From positions 983,501 to 1,047,500 of the forward strand of contig JANCRA010000066.1 of NCBI GenBank assembly GCA_024362935.1: a stretch of 64,000 nucleotides of DNA, read 5' to 3'. Position 1 is the stretch's first letter, and each line of letters begins with the position of its first letter. The notes below the pieces were generated by a model. That model made no database searches and was not told the origin of the DNA. It saw only the letters and a program-made list of their open reading frames with translations. The position numbers and the translations under genes are program-made. Of the stretch, positions 47,898 to 59,900 are shown one piece after another. Source of the DNA: Setophaga petechia. Taxonomy: Eukaryota; Chordata; Aves; Passeriformes; Parulidae.

Positions 47898-47914
47898 TGC
47901 TGCCCCCTCGCGGC
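47898..47914 (-). promoter_or_regulatory. CTCF-like motif, second site
   Basis: The minus strand reads GCCGCGAGGGGGCAGCA, matching the CCGCGNGGNGGCAG form of the CTCF core. It has the same orientation as the site at 39864 and lies beside the G-rich minisatellite. Confidence 0.55.
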
Positions 47915-47950
47915 ACTGGGCGAGAACCGCGGCCCTGCCCGGCCCCAGGC

Positions 47951-48335
47951 TGCGGGAGCGGAGTGCGGGGAACGGGGAGAGGAGTGCGGGGAGAGGGGAA
48001 AGGAGTGCGGAGAACGGGGAGAGGAGTGCGGGGAACGGGGAGAGGAGTGCGGGGAGCGGGGAGAGAAGTGTGGGGAACGGGAAGAGGAGTGCGGGGAACG
48101 GGGAGAGGAGTGCAGGGAACGTGGAGAGGAGTGCGGGGAGCGGAGTGGGGAACGGGGAGAGGAGTGCGGGGAATGGGGAGAGGAGTGCGGGGAAAGGAGT
48201 GGGGAACGGGGAGAGGAGAGGGAAACGGGGAGGGGAGTGCGGGGAGAGGAGTCGGGGAACGGGGAGAGGAGTGTGGAGAACCGGGAGAAGAGTGTGGGAA
48301 GTGGAGTGCGGGGAACGGGGAGAGGAGTGCGGGGT
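47951..48335. repeat. G-rich minisatellite, ~21-bp units
   Basis: About 18 units of GGGGAACGGGGAGAGGAG followed by TGC, with variants lacking or duplicating parts. The plus strand is almost free of C and T and has many GGGG runs at short spacing, so G-quadruplex formation is plausible. The ~300-codon open frames on both strands are repeat translation. Confidence 0.95.
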
Positions 48336-48382
48336 GCCAGGTTCTAGGTACTGAGTGCTGGGTGCACAGTGTCAGGTGCAGG

Positions 48383-48760
48383 GTGCCAGGTGCTGGGTAT
48401 GAGCACTGGGTGTGGGATGCTGAGTGCGGGGTGTCAAGTGCAGGATGCGGATTGTGGGGTTTGGGGTGCCAGGTGCTGGGTGCTAAGTGCGAGGTGTCAA
48501 GTGTTGGATGTGGGTTGTGGGGAGCAAGGTTTGGGGTGCCAGGTGCTGGGTATTGAGTACTGGGTGTGGGGTGCTGAATGCACAGTGTTAAGTGCAGGAT
48601 GCAGGTTGTAGGATTTGGGGTGCCAGGCACTGGGTATTGAGTGCTGGGTGCAAGGTGCTGAGTGTGGGGTGTCTAGTGCAGGATGCCAGTTGTGGGGAGC
48701 GGGGTTTGGGGTGCCAGATGCTGGGTAGGGATTTGGGGGCACAGTGCCAAGATTTGGGTG
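48383..48760. repeat. G/T-rich minisatellite, 70-91-bp units
   Basis: Units begin GTGCCAGGTGCTGGGTATTG or a variant at 48383, 48466, 48536, 48620 and 48711, and consist of 10-base GTGCTGGGTG-like subunits. It directly follows the GGGGA array but has a different unit, so the two form a compound VNTR. Confidence 0.9.
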
Positions 48761-49144
48761 ATGAGTGCTGAGGGTCCTGGGGTTCACAACACTGGGGTCC
48801 CTTCTCAGAAGCAGGTGCTGGCCCCATCCTTCCCACGGCCACACTGTTTGCTCCAGAAATGCAGCGATGTGTGGGCTATGTCTAACGGTGGCGATATCTT
48901 CACACTGTGCACCCTCAGAACACAGGGCGAGGAGCCAGAGCCCTGGGAATCCTCCTTGCTGAAGCAGAACACACTGCAAGCACAGCAGCACCATGGGGAT
49001 TCCCTCAACAGCTACTGCTATCGCTTTAACTCTGCCTGCAAAACTCCTTTCCTCCCCCATGAGCTCCCTGTCCCATCTTCCCACTTCCATTTATGTCACA
49101 GGTTGGTATGAGTGTGACTCCCAGAGTGGCATCATGGCAGGCAG
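48761..49144. other. Intergenic spacer
   Basis: No gene or transposon is recognised between the minisatellites and the next CR1. Confidence 0.5.
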
Positions 49145-49360
49145 ACAGGAAAGTTTCCTTTCCAGGGCCTCACCCCTCTCACAGGGAAGAATTTCTTCCT
49201 AACAACCCATCTACCCCTGTCCTCTGACAGTGGGAAGCCATTCCCCTTTGTCCTGTCCCTCCATCCTCTGGCCAAAATCCCTCTCCAGCTTTCCTGGAGC
49301 CCCTTGAGGCCCTGGAAGGCCACAATAAGATCACGCTGGAGCCTTCTCTTATTCTATTAC
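49145..49360 (-). mobile_element. CR1 LINE fragment, antisense
   Basis: Contains AGGGAAGAATTTCTTCCTAA, GACAGTGGGAAGCCATTCCC and CTTTGTCCTGTCCCTCCATC, a segment characteristic of the CR1 3' part read backwards. Confidence 0.78.
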
Positions 49361-49589
49361 ACAAGTTTCATCCACGGTCCTGCTCCGTATTTACCATCAT
49401 TTTGACCTGGTGTGGATGCTTCTGAAATCATAATTTTTTTTGTACCAAGCTTTTCTTAAAGAAATATTTACACTCTTACTTTACACACACATGCACCAAC
49501 TTTTTAAAATCGTACAGGGCAGGAGGCTCAGGGGGGATCACATCACTCTCTACAAAACCCCAATAACAGGTTGTAGTGAGGTGAGCACT

Positions 49590-49790
49590 GGTCTCTTCTC
49601 TTGTGCCTGCAGTGAGAGGACAGGAGGAAATGGCCTTGAGCAGAAACAGTGAAGATTCACATGAGATATTAGAAAAACCCTTCTGTCAGGCATTGGGCTG
49701 CCCAGGGAGATGGTGGAGTCACTCCTGGAGGTGTTCCAGAGGCAAGGATGTCGGGCAGGATGTGGCACTGGGTGATGTTTTAGTGATGGA
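49590..49790 (+). mobile_element. CR1 LINE fragment
   Basis: Contains AGTGAGAGGACAGGAGGAAA, CAGGCATTGGGCTGCCCAGG and GTGGAGTCACTCCTGGAGGT, sense CR1 sequence. It stops at the left edge of the next LTR, which probably inserted into it. Confidence 0.78.
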
Positions 49791-49793
49791 GGG

Positions 49794-50403
49794 TGTGAGA
49801 AATGCCAATCACTTGTTTTTAAAATTTTAAAAGTTTAATAGTAATAAAATGGTTATAAAAACAGTAATACAATTAGAATAATAATAATTTGGACAAATTG
49901 AATTAGGACAATATGAGACAATAAAGACAAAGAGTTACGGATGTCTGGGTACCTTTTTCTGGGCAAAATGAGCCCAAAAAAGTACACCCGTTAACAAAGG
50001 ATTAACCCTTAAAAATAATAGCCTGTTGCATACTCATACACTTCATACATCATGCATAAATTCCATTCAAACACAGGATTCTGTCTGTGTCAGCTTCTTT
50101 CTCTTAATCCTAACAGCAACTTTAAGGCGGGAAGAAGTTCATTTCTTCTGATAAGAGGGCAATAAATTCTTTTTCCCTGAAAGATTTAGGTGCCCTGTGG
50201 CTGCTATCTGGTGCGAGTGCCTCATTCCTTTCTTTAAAAAAAAATTCCACTCACATACTTCTTATTTTAACTACAAAAGTTACCTTTTAATTACAAGACT
50301 ACCTTTATCATATTATTAAAATGTTAATACAGCACTGCTAATCAATACATCGAAATACATATGGTAAATATCTGCGTAGAGCCATATAATATGCACTTTT
50401 CAC
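49794..50403. mobile_element. LTR, family D, next to the STX12 promoter
   Basis: An AT-rich ~610-bp element starts TGTGAGAAATGCCAATCACT and continues TTTAATAGTAATAAAATGG, GAGTTACGGATGTCTGGGTA and TTCATTTCTTCTGATAAGAG. It ends near GCACTTTTCAC, where composition switches abruptly to the GC-rich STX12 island. I remember nearly identical sequence as a common songbird ERV LTR. The right end is approximate and no target duplication is clear. No internal retroviral sequence is present. Confidence 0.7.
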
Positions 50404-50404
50404 G

Positions 50405-50960
50405 AGCTCCAGGTGCGCTGGTCCCCTCACGCCGCTCCCTCTCCCCTCACGCCGCCCCCGGTCCCAGCCCGCCCCCATTGCGCAGGCGCGGCGGCCGCGC
50501 AGGCGCGGGGCGGGCGGGCGCTGTCAGCGGGGCCCGCGCTCGCTCCGGCCCGGCCATGTCGTACGGGCCGCTGGACCCGCGCGGCCCCGGGGCGCCGCCG
50601 CCGCCGCCGCCCCGGGACTTCGGCGGCATCATCCAAACATGCAGCGGCAACGTGCAGCGCATCGCGCAGTACAGTGAGTGCGCCGCCGGGGAGGGACGGG
50701 GCGGCCCGGCCCGGCGGCGCCCCGGGGCCGGTGGCGTGAGGGTGCGGTGGGAGCCGGGGTGGGCAGAGCCTCCCCAGAGCGGCGCCGGGCCGGGCACACA
50801 CGGCAGGCGCCGGGCGCGGTGATGCCCAGCCCGGCTGCAGGGCGGGGTGAGCACTGCGGGCGCTCTCGGTGGGTGTCTGTCGCTGTCACCGAGCCTCCCG
50901 TTTCCCAGGGCACCGGCATCTCGGGCAGTCCGGTGCAGGCATCGGGTGCCCTCCGTGAGG
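50405..50960 (+). promoter_or_regulatory. STX12: STX12 CpG-island promoter and first exon
   Basis: A CpG-dense block surrounds exon 1. Upstream of the ATG are a Sp1-type CCGCCCCC and two NRF1-like sites, TGCGCAGGCGCG (50479-50490) and CGCGCAGGCGCG (50495-50506). No TATA box is seen, as expected for a housekeeping trafficking gene. The island begins at the edge of an LTR, leaving only ~150 bp of non-LTR DNA before the start codon. Confidence 0.8.
50556..50673 (+). CDS. STX12: STX12 coding exon 1
   Basis: Residues 1-39 plus one base. ATG in GGCCATGTC; donor A/GTGAGT. Encodes the polyproline run and [16 protein letters not shown]. Confidence 0.95.
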
Positions 50961-53900
50961 GGCTCCGGGAGCAGCAGGAGCCCCGGAGCAGCTGCTGTCC
51001 CAGGCTGCTCGGAACGTGCGGTTCCCCCTCGCTGTGCTGGCAGTGTCCTGCTCCCGACAGGATGTCCCTAAGGACACGGCGTTGCACTTTGTTGTCATTA
51101 GAGAAAGTTATCGGTATTGTATGAAAATCACAGAAATCTCAGTACTGATCCTTAAAGTAGGCACATCCAGGAGAGTCTTTGATGTAATCCTTCCTAAGGA
51201 TGCAGGCTTTACTAAAAATGACATGAATTGTTCAGGTGCCCGTGCTAGATCAATTGAACATGTTGGTTCCTCAGAAAGCTCGTGACTTCTCCGATGATAC
51301 AAAGCTATTTATGTTACTGAAAATGCTTTGCTCAGCCATATTCATTTCTCCTTGGTGTAGACATTGCTGAATTGTTTCAAAGTTTGCCAAATAGCATGGC
51401 TTGTTGAGCTTTTTCCCCTTTTTCCCGTTTTTATTTTTTCCTTTACACTCCTTCTTCCTTCCTTCCACGGGATTTCTTTGAGCCTCCTGTTCTAAGCAGC
51501 TCAGCTTCTCTCTCTCACAGGACAGGCTTCTGCTGTCTCATGACCTGCAGCCATCCTATCTCCATGCACTGCTATCTCAAGTTAAACAAATTTTACCGAG
51601 GTGGGTGGGAACACACAGAACATCTGACTTAATGTTACGCTAGTTAACTTTATTACACACTATATAAAAGCTTTCCATTCAAGCCAAGAGAAGAAGAATA
51701 CATTGAAGCCTAAAGGCTGTCATCATTTCTTCTTCCCCTGTAGGGAAAAGAGCAGGCAAACAGTGTGCACAGCTGAGTATTATTCACTTCTTTGGGGAGT
51801 CTTTGGAGTGAGCATTTCACACAAAATGTACAGAAAACCGGTGGGCTGAGCTGGCAAAACTGTTGCTTTCTCAGGTAATGTAGCAGACTTGCAGCTACAG
51901 GAGAGATTGAAGTTTAAAGGAACCTTAGCTGTGAGATAGTGAGTATGTGGAAGGCTCTACAGCCTGAAATTAAAGGGCTTGGAGATGGGAAGCTGTTTAC
52001 TGAGGGGCTCTGTGTGTTGGTGCATACCCACTATCCAAAGAACAAAGAGCTCCAGCCTCTTCCTTTCATTTCCTAGACACTTTATTCTTATTTTGTGTAG
52101 ACTGTGTGTGTTGCTGTTGGCTGAGATAAACTAAGCAAAGCAAACTGCTGAACCTGGCTCAGGGCAGGACAGACATTGCCTGGCCTGGAAATGGGGCTGT
52201 GCAAGAATCTCCTCATGCAGAGAGAAATAAGGCACAGGATGTCTGGACATTATGGCACAAATGCTGTTTGCCAAGTCCTCAGCAGCCACACACAGAGTGC
52301 AGTCCTGGTGCTGTTTGTCACCAGCTTGACTGTGAATTTTTCTGACCTTCCTGTGTCTGACAGAGCTGTGAAATATGTGCAGATTTGCTTGCTGGAAGCC
52401 AAGCTCAGTATATGAGGAGTTGCCAACCAACTCCTCACTGTATAACCTAATAGAAATCTGAAATTCTACGTGAGAATACACTTGGTGGATGTAAAAGCTA
52501 ATGACTGGTTAATTACTGATTAACTCATATTGCAGTCTTGTTGTAAGGCATTGGACATCCCTTTAAAAGAAGTGGCCATTGCAGGGATTTGATGCTTCTC
52601 CAGCAACACATTTAATGAACTGCAGAGACTCCAGGCTGAAAGCAGAAGTTACACAGGAGGGTGTCTCTGAATTGGAAGAAACTCTTGTTAAAATCATGAG
52701 ATAATTCAGTTCAATTCAGTTGAACTGTATTTAGGTGATCCTCCTTGGTCTTGCCTCTCACTGCATGATGAGATAGCTTAGATCCCATGATTGATTTGGG
52801 ACAATCAATCTTTGTACTGCTGAGCCCAGCACTTCAGTAATGATAAAATCTACTGCAGAATATAGTGGATCAGCTTCTTGATCTGTCAAAAAATAATTCT
52901 AAGGTAGAGGGATTGGGGAGAGAAAATGTTCTTGCTTTTCAGGTAGGTTAGTGGTTGGATGTGATTCATTGTGTGGTTTCGTGATCATGAGTGCCTACAC
53001 AAAGAAAATAGTGGGAAAACATCAGAGATAAGGGTGAAGAGATCTAAAATACCTCTCTGTGCTACAACATGATTTCAAATTGACAGAGGCAAACAGTGAG
53101 GTGCACATTGCTATCTGTTCTTGAAAGATTGTTTGTGCCAGTGTGGTGAAAGCTTTGGACTGTCATGAGTAGAAGAATTCAGGTCTAGGGCAGGGAGTTT
53201 TGGAACTAATAGCAACACTTGGCATTTTCTTTTTATTTTTTTAACAGAGCACTAATAAGTGAAGTAACTTTGAAATAATGTAAAATTGGCAACACAGCAG
53301 TTGTTTTTCTGCAGCAGTGATAGCCTAAAATACTGAAATAGCAAGGCTGGTAGAAACAGCTCTGTTAGTTGGTCTGAAAAGGCTGAGGAAAAGCAATGCA
53401 CAAGCTCTCAGCTCCAGTGACTTCTCTTGAGGGTGTCTAGGTCTCATTTCACTTTCTTGTCTGAAAGTTAGTTTGTTAGGCTGCATCATGTATAGGTGGG
53501 GATGTTGAAAATACACTTTGCATTTCACAGAACCCCAGAACTGTTGGGTTTGGAAGGGAGCTCTGGAGTTGATCTGGCTAAAGCAGGTTCCCCTGAGCAG
53601 GTTGTGCAGGAGGGCATCCAGGCAGGGTTTGAATATCTCCAGGGAAGGAGAATCCTCAGCTTCTGTGGGCAGCCTGTTCCAGGGCTCTGTCATCCTCTTA
53701 GCAAATGAATTTTTCATCATATTTAGATGGAACTGCCTGTGTTTCAGCTGTGCCTGTTGTCCTGTCTCTGGGCCCCAGTGAGAGGAGTCTGGCCCCATCC
53801 TCTTGCACAAGTATCCACCCATAAGATACTTGTATTTATTTAAAGCAAAGAATTTAAATGTTGCCTTACTAGGTTAAGTCAGATACTGAAACAAAATTAG

Positions 53901-56900
53901 CTTTTAGCTTTCTTTTGGGGAAAGCTAAAAGAATACATTCAAGAAGGAATAAAATGTTTGAACTTATCTTACTGACTCATCTTGTTATCTCTTTATCTTC
54001 AGCTGCTCAAATAAAGAATTTAATGAGCCAGCTGGGAACCAAGCAGGATTCCAGCAAGCTTCAGGAAAATTTGTGAGTATTAAATGAGCAAACATTGATA
54101 TAGATGTTCTTTCATTTCTGTCTGTGTTCTTAGGGATAGTGGGTTACTTGCTTTGAGGAGATGCTTTATTAGATAAATTTAATACAGTCCTACAAACCCA
54201 GAATTGCTGGCTGCATTAAGCAGTTTACTGGAAAATTAAAGTGTTTCTGCAGGACTCTGGAGAAGCCATTCAAAACTGCTGGGTAGGAACAATTCTTCCT
54301 ATATTATTCTTCTATATAATTTTCTTCTATTTTCTTTTAAAAGTAGTAGTACCTCAGCCATGCATTAGCTGTTCCTCTGAGGAACAGTCATATTAGCTTC
54401 ACACATGATTCAGAAAAATGAATGCCACACCAGGGATTTGGTGCTCCCATTACACCAGTAAGGGAAAACAGGGAGCCCCATAACTGGAGACAAAGTAGCT
54501 TGTAGTACAGATGGATTTAGTCAGTATATGGCAGACAAAATGTCACATGGCATTTCAGAAGAATATATATATATTATATATATTGTATATATATATAATA
54601 TATATAATATATATATATTCTTCTGAAATCATAATAATATATATATTATTATATGAATAATATGATGAATAATATATATATATATATATTTCAGAAGAAT
54701 ATGCCAGTGGGGGACAATGTAGAAGACATTTAAACTGACCCCTGGAGAGACTGTACAGGGCTTCTCTGTGTCTGTGCATCTTTTACAAACTCATGGAACA
54801 TAAATAGCACTTTATGGAAAGGATAATTTCTGAGGGCATCAAAGAAAACTTAAAAGTACATTCTTCCATGTGACAGTGCCTTGAATCTCTGAATGCACAT
54901 TTATCCTGGTTTTTATAATAGTGATTTTTGGATAAGTTCATGACTTGTAGTGAAAGATACACATACCACATTTGAAGGATGAGATCAGAGTCCAATTGGG
55001 AGAGAAAGGGATTTGTTTCCTTGAGCTGCTCAGTTGACTCAATCTCTGTTTAATCAGTGGATTAAAGAATTAATCACTGGTGACCAAACAAATGCCTTCC
55101 CACTGAACGTCAGTGCATAATCTCTCCTCTTTGGGGTGAGAGTGGCTGCACCCCACAAGTTGTCAGCTGCCAAACCAACTTGCCAAAATGCATGGATGGT
55201 GTTTTTAATTTACATAGACAGCTTATACAGTAGTGGAGCCTGAATGCCCTGATTTGTGTGTGCTTTGGGCCAAGAAAGTGACTTTCACTTAAGCATCTTG
55301 TACCTGTTGAATGCAAAAGAAATTGCTTCTGGTTTTAGTATTTTTTTCTTCCTAGTTTACAGTGTAGGATTTATGTAATAGTATTAGAGTCTTCACAACA
55401 ATTGCTTCATATTGCAATGTTGTTGGAAAACATAAAGGCTTAAGGGAAAGCCTTGCAATTCCTGAAGCTGGATTGTTCTTCTTTCTAATCACTGCTTTTC
55501 ACAAAAATGAAGAATTTAATATCAGAGTCCCTGTACTTTTATCAAATGTACCTTTAACCACTGAAATTGGTGGTTGTCAAGTGAACAGTTAGTTACCAAT
55601 TGGTACCATAAGGAATTCACCCTAAAAATGGGATTATGTTCACTGAATAAAGTTGCTTCTCTCTTATGCCATTGGAGAAAAAGGTACTTTTTAAGCTACT
55701 GAATTAGCAGGGAGCAAAGAAATTATTTTAATCTTTTTCTAAAAATGTAGTCCAGAGTCAAGTTGATGTTAAAAAAAAAGTACATCTCTGATCCTTTAGG
55801 TTGAAAAGAACCTACTGTAAAGCTGTGTGACCTCAGAACCCTTATTTAGTCATCATTCTGGATTTTAAATGCTCAGTGGCTGCTTTTTAGGTAGATCTTG
55901 TGTAACTGCTTTTGAATTTCTGTTTCAGACAACAGCTGCAGCACTCTGCAAACCGCCTCGCCAAAGAGACCAATGAGTACCTGAAGGAGTTGGGGTCTCT
56001 GCCCCTTCCCCTGTCTGCTTCTGAACAGGTGGGCAGGCAGAACTTTCTGGACATGTTTCCAGATCATTCATTTCATGAAATGGGGTAGATCACAAAGCCT
56101 GAACTGGCACAGCTGAAGAGCCAGCAGCTTTTCACAATGAGGGATGATGGTGAAGTAGAGAAACTCATTAAGCTGGCTGCTTATATGACACTGGGAAAAC
56201 CATGTTTCCCCAGGAGCAAATAGGTATAAAATTTCCCCACGTGAGAATAATAGTGAGAATAATCCCCTAAATGTTTGGGGAAAACTCAGTATGCAATTCT
56301 GGTTTTCTGAGTAAATTTCTGAAAAATAATCTTGTTTACAAAGTGCCTGGTGGTGCAAGGTAGTGTTTTAGGATAAGAATTGAGAGCAAAGTGCCTATCA
56401 GTATGAAATGTGAGCATGCCAGAAAGCTTTCCCCTTGCATGTGATTTATTATGGAGGGGGAGAAGCTGACTCACTGTGCTTATATTTGAGTGAAGCAAAA
56501 TATGATGAGGCAAAGATTATGATTTTCTCTTACCAAATAGTAATTCCTGCTCCCTGTGGGAAAGGACAGTCCTCTGCTGCTAGTGTTAATTCACCACTGC
56601 CTGCTTTTGGGGTGCTGTTGTAGGGTGATCTGGGCATGTGGGTCAGCAGATGTTGTCTTGGTCTAATTCTGTATTGAAGGTTTATGTGCCAGTTGGAAGC
56701 ATGGCCATGCTTTGCTGGTTTGTTCAGCAAATATTTTTCAGTTAATCTTCTGTGATGAACAAAATCCTGTCATGTGCATCTCACTGAATGCAGCCCAGGG
56801 AAAATTCAGTCAAAATCTGCAGAAGCTGGAATCAGCATGCTGAGGATCTGCTCTGGAAGAAGGGTTGTTGCTTCCAGAGGGTTCAGATGGAAGCTTCAGT

Positions 56901-59900
56901 GTATTATGAGGCTGCTAATTGGCTTGTTATTGAAAAAATATAATTGAAAATGTTTTTTTTTCCTTGAAATGATTGTTGAATTAGTACAAGCTCATTGCAG
57001 GATTGCAGTCTTGGAAATCCCACAATTTGAGCCAGCTGTTGCAAATCTCTCAATCAGAAAACATAAAAACTGACCTAATGCCATCCTTGGGACAAGCTTC
57101 TCCACAATTTCTTATTTCTCATTTGCTGGAATGTCACAGCACTCAAAGGAGATGTCCTGTGGAAGCCAAATAAATTGACCTTGTAAAATGAGGAAGAAGA
57201 GGATTATTGCAACTAATGTATTTGGAAAACAGATAAACTGAAATGGTTATCAGGACTAAGGATGTTATCTGATCTAAAAACAACAGGCTTGTAGTGTGGC
57301 ATGATTGGGAGAGACAGCTTGGGAGACTGAGACAGGCTGTGTTATCATTAGTTCTGGAAGTGTGGGGATTCCTGGTTTTGTGATTTAAGTGTGAATTTGT
57401 GTGTGTTTTGTTAAGTACTGTGAGGTTTGCTAAGTGAAGGAATGGAGGGAAAAGGCATTGTAGATAACTGAAAGATATGCAGTTAAATATGGTGAATTAC
57501 TGGAATGTAATTAGAATAAAAGTAATGGTGTACTCAGGCTTTAGAACTAAATTGAAATTGGAGAGCCTTGTTGCACAAAGCTGTCCTGCAGTTGGCAAGG
57601 CATGGAGCATTGATTTAAGGAATTAAAACATGGTGGGCTTTTTGTTCTGACCAAAAGATCACTGAATGCAGTTCATTGTTATTGTTGTCATGATGGTTTT
57701 TTAAAGAGTCTGACAGTCACTGTATGATAACTGAAAGGTATGTAGTTAAATGTGGTGAATTACTGGAATGTAATTAGAATTAAAGTAATGATGTACCTCA
57801 GAACTAGATGGAAATTGGAGAGCCTTGTTGCACAGAGCTGTCCTGCAGTTGGCAAGGCATTGGTGTAAGGAATTAAAACCTGGTGGGTGTAAGGAATTAA
57901 AACATGGGTTTTGTTCTGACCACTGACACCAAAAGATCACTGAGTGCAGTTCATTGTTGTTGTTATGATGGTTTTAAGAGTCTGGCAGTCACTTTGTAAT
58001 GAATGGCAATGTCTGAACTCGTTTGTGTTTGATTCCTCAGCGCCAGCAGAGGCTTCAGAAGGAACGATTGATGAATGACTTCTCCACAGCCTTAAACAAT
58101 TTCCAGGCAGTACAGAGGCGAGTGTCAGAGAAGGAAAAAGAGACTGTAGCAAGGGCAAGAGCTGGCTCCCGTATTTCTGTAAGTATTTATGGGAATTTTG
58201 CAGTGATAAACTGAACTGTGAGTCTTCTGAGAGGTCTTGTACTTGCCTTCCAACCTCATACCTTTACTGACACCTTACTGAGTGAAGCTCAGGCCTTGGT
58301 GCAGTAGTTTTCCATTCCAGATGTTGGAAGTAATTTCTTGTTTCAGTGTGCTCCAGTGTCAGAGTAGAGGAGGGAAGGAATCCTGGTAGTTGGAAATGTT
58401 GAAGAAGATGAGATTGGGAGTCAAAGCAAAGTGAAGAGCAAAGTATTGCAGGCTGCTCTTCACTTCATGTCAGCCCTATGCTATGAAATTTCAGACTTCA
58501 GAATTAAACTTACCACACCTTAAATTATATCTCAAATCTCACACTGTGTTGCATTATATTCTTAAAATTTCTGTCCTGCTAATATCTCCAATGTATGTTC
58601 ATTCTTATGTTTTGACAAACCCCTGTGGCTCCTAAGAATTCATAATAAAATGGCCAATGAAAGCATTTTTCTCCTCTTGCCTCAGGGCTTTCTGCTAGGT
58701 ATGCATTCTGAATTTCTGCAAGGGAACACATTTTTCCATTGAATTAAATTATGTTCTTAAATTTTTGCTTCTTAATTTCTTCAAGGGAACACATTTATCA
58801 ATTGAATCATGCTCTAAATTTTTTTAGTTCATGTTGGGGAAGGAGGTTACAAACATTGACAGCTGATCCAAGAACATTTACTGGCTGCTTTTGATCATTC
58901 AGTTGCCTCTGATTTGCAATCAAAATCTAAACATTAAATTTAAAGATGCAGCTAAAACTAATCTTACATAACTTGAGTTAAATCTGAGGGCTGCAGTGAC
59001 AGTGGCATTCTCCAAGAATTCTCTGGACAGGATGTGCCTTGGTCTTCAAGATATTGCTGGTGATTTTGTGCTTGGTCCTGGTAGTGTGAGAGTGGTGACT
59101 CATTTATCTCTTCCAGGCTGATGAGCGGTTCAGAGAAGAGCAGCTCGTTTCCTTTGATAGGTAATAACTTCTTGTACTCTTGAGGTTTTCACTACATATA
59201 ACTAAAGTTTTTAAGGTGTGATATATTACTGTAACTTGGGCCAGGCTCTGCTGGCTGAAGGCAAAGCAAAAAAAGTTGAAAAGCAACTATTACAGCACAT
59301 GTAATATATAATATACTATGTAAAATATGCATATGACAGTATTTTATCCTCCTTAAGTACAGATTGTGTGATTACTACCCTGAGGGGAATAGGAGTGCCC
59401 TTGGGATGTGGCAGCTGGAGCTCCTGGTGCTCTGGCCTGTAAACACAAGATTACCAGACAGGATTTCACTCACTGTGACTCTTTCCACAGAGAGCTGCAT
59501 ATTTATATCATGGGTTTGGATGTTCTCTAACAGCCCAGTTGGAGCTATAGCAGAATAGCAGATGAGGCTGCCTAAAATTCAGAAGTCCTGGACATTGTGC
59601 ACTGGCAAACTAATCCTGGAATGTGCTGTCACCTGTCAGACAGCTGTACTGCTTCTGCAGTGACAGTGTGCCTGGGTGGTAGATGGCTTTGTAAATGTTA
59701 CATCAGTTCTGCAGTGTGGTTAAGAGAACCTGAGCCCCTCCAGAATATCTGTGATTAATCTCTCAACTGGGCTGGAATCTGTTGGCCCTGTCTGTATAAA
59801 TCCTTTACTTTCTGAATCAGGAGACCTTGCCTACCTGTCTCATCTCCCTCTGCAAAGTGCCCTTCATCTGCTCAGCTGCTTGGAGTGTCTCCCTTCCTTA

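Noticed and set aside
47663..48630. Open frames of about 300 codons on both strands
   Set aside because: They coincide with the G-rich minisatellites; open frames on both strands and in several phases with Gly/Glu/Arg or Pro/Thr repeats are expected from such DNA. No start context, domain or splice support.
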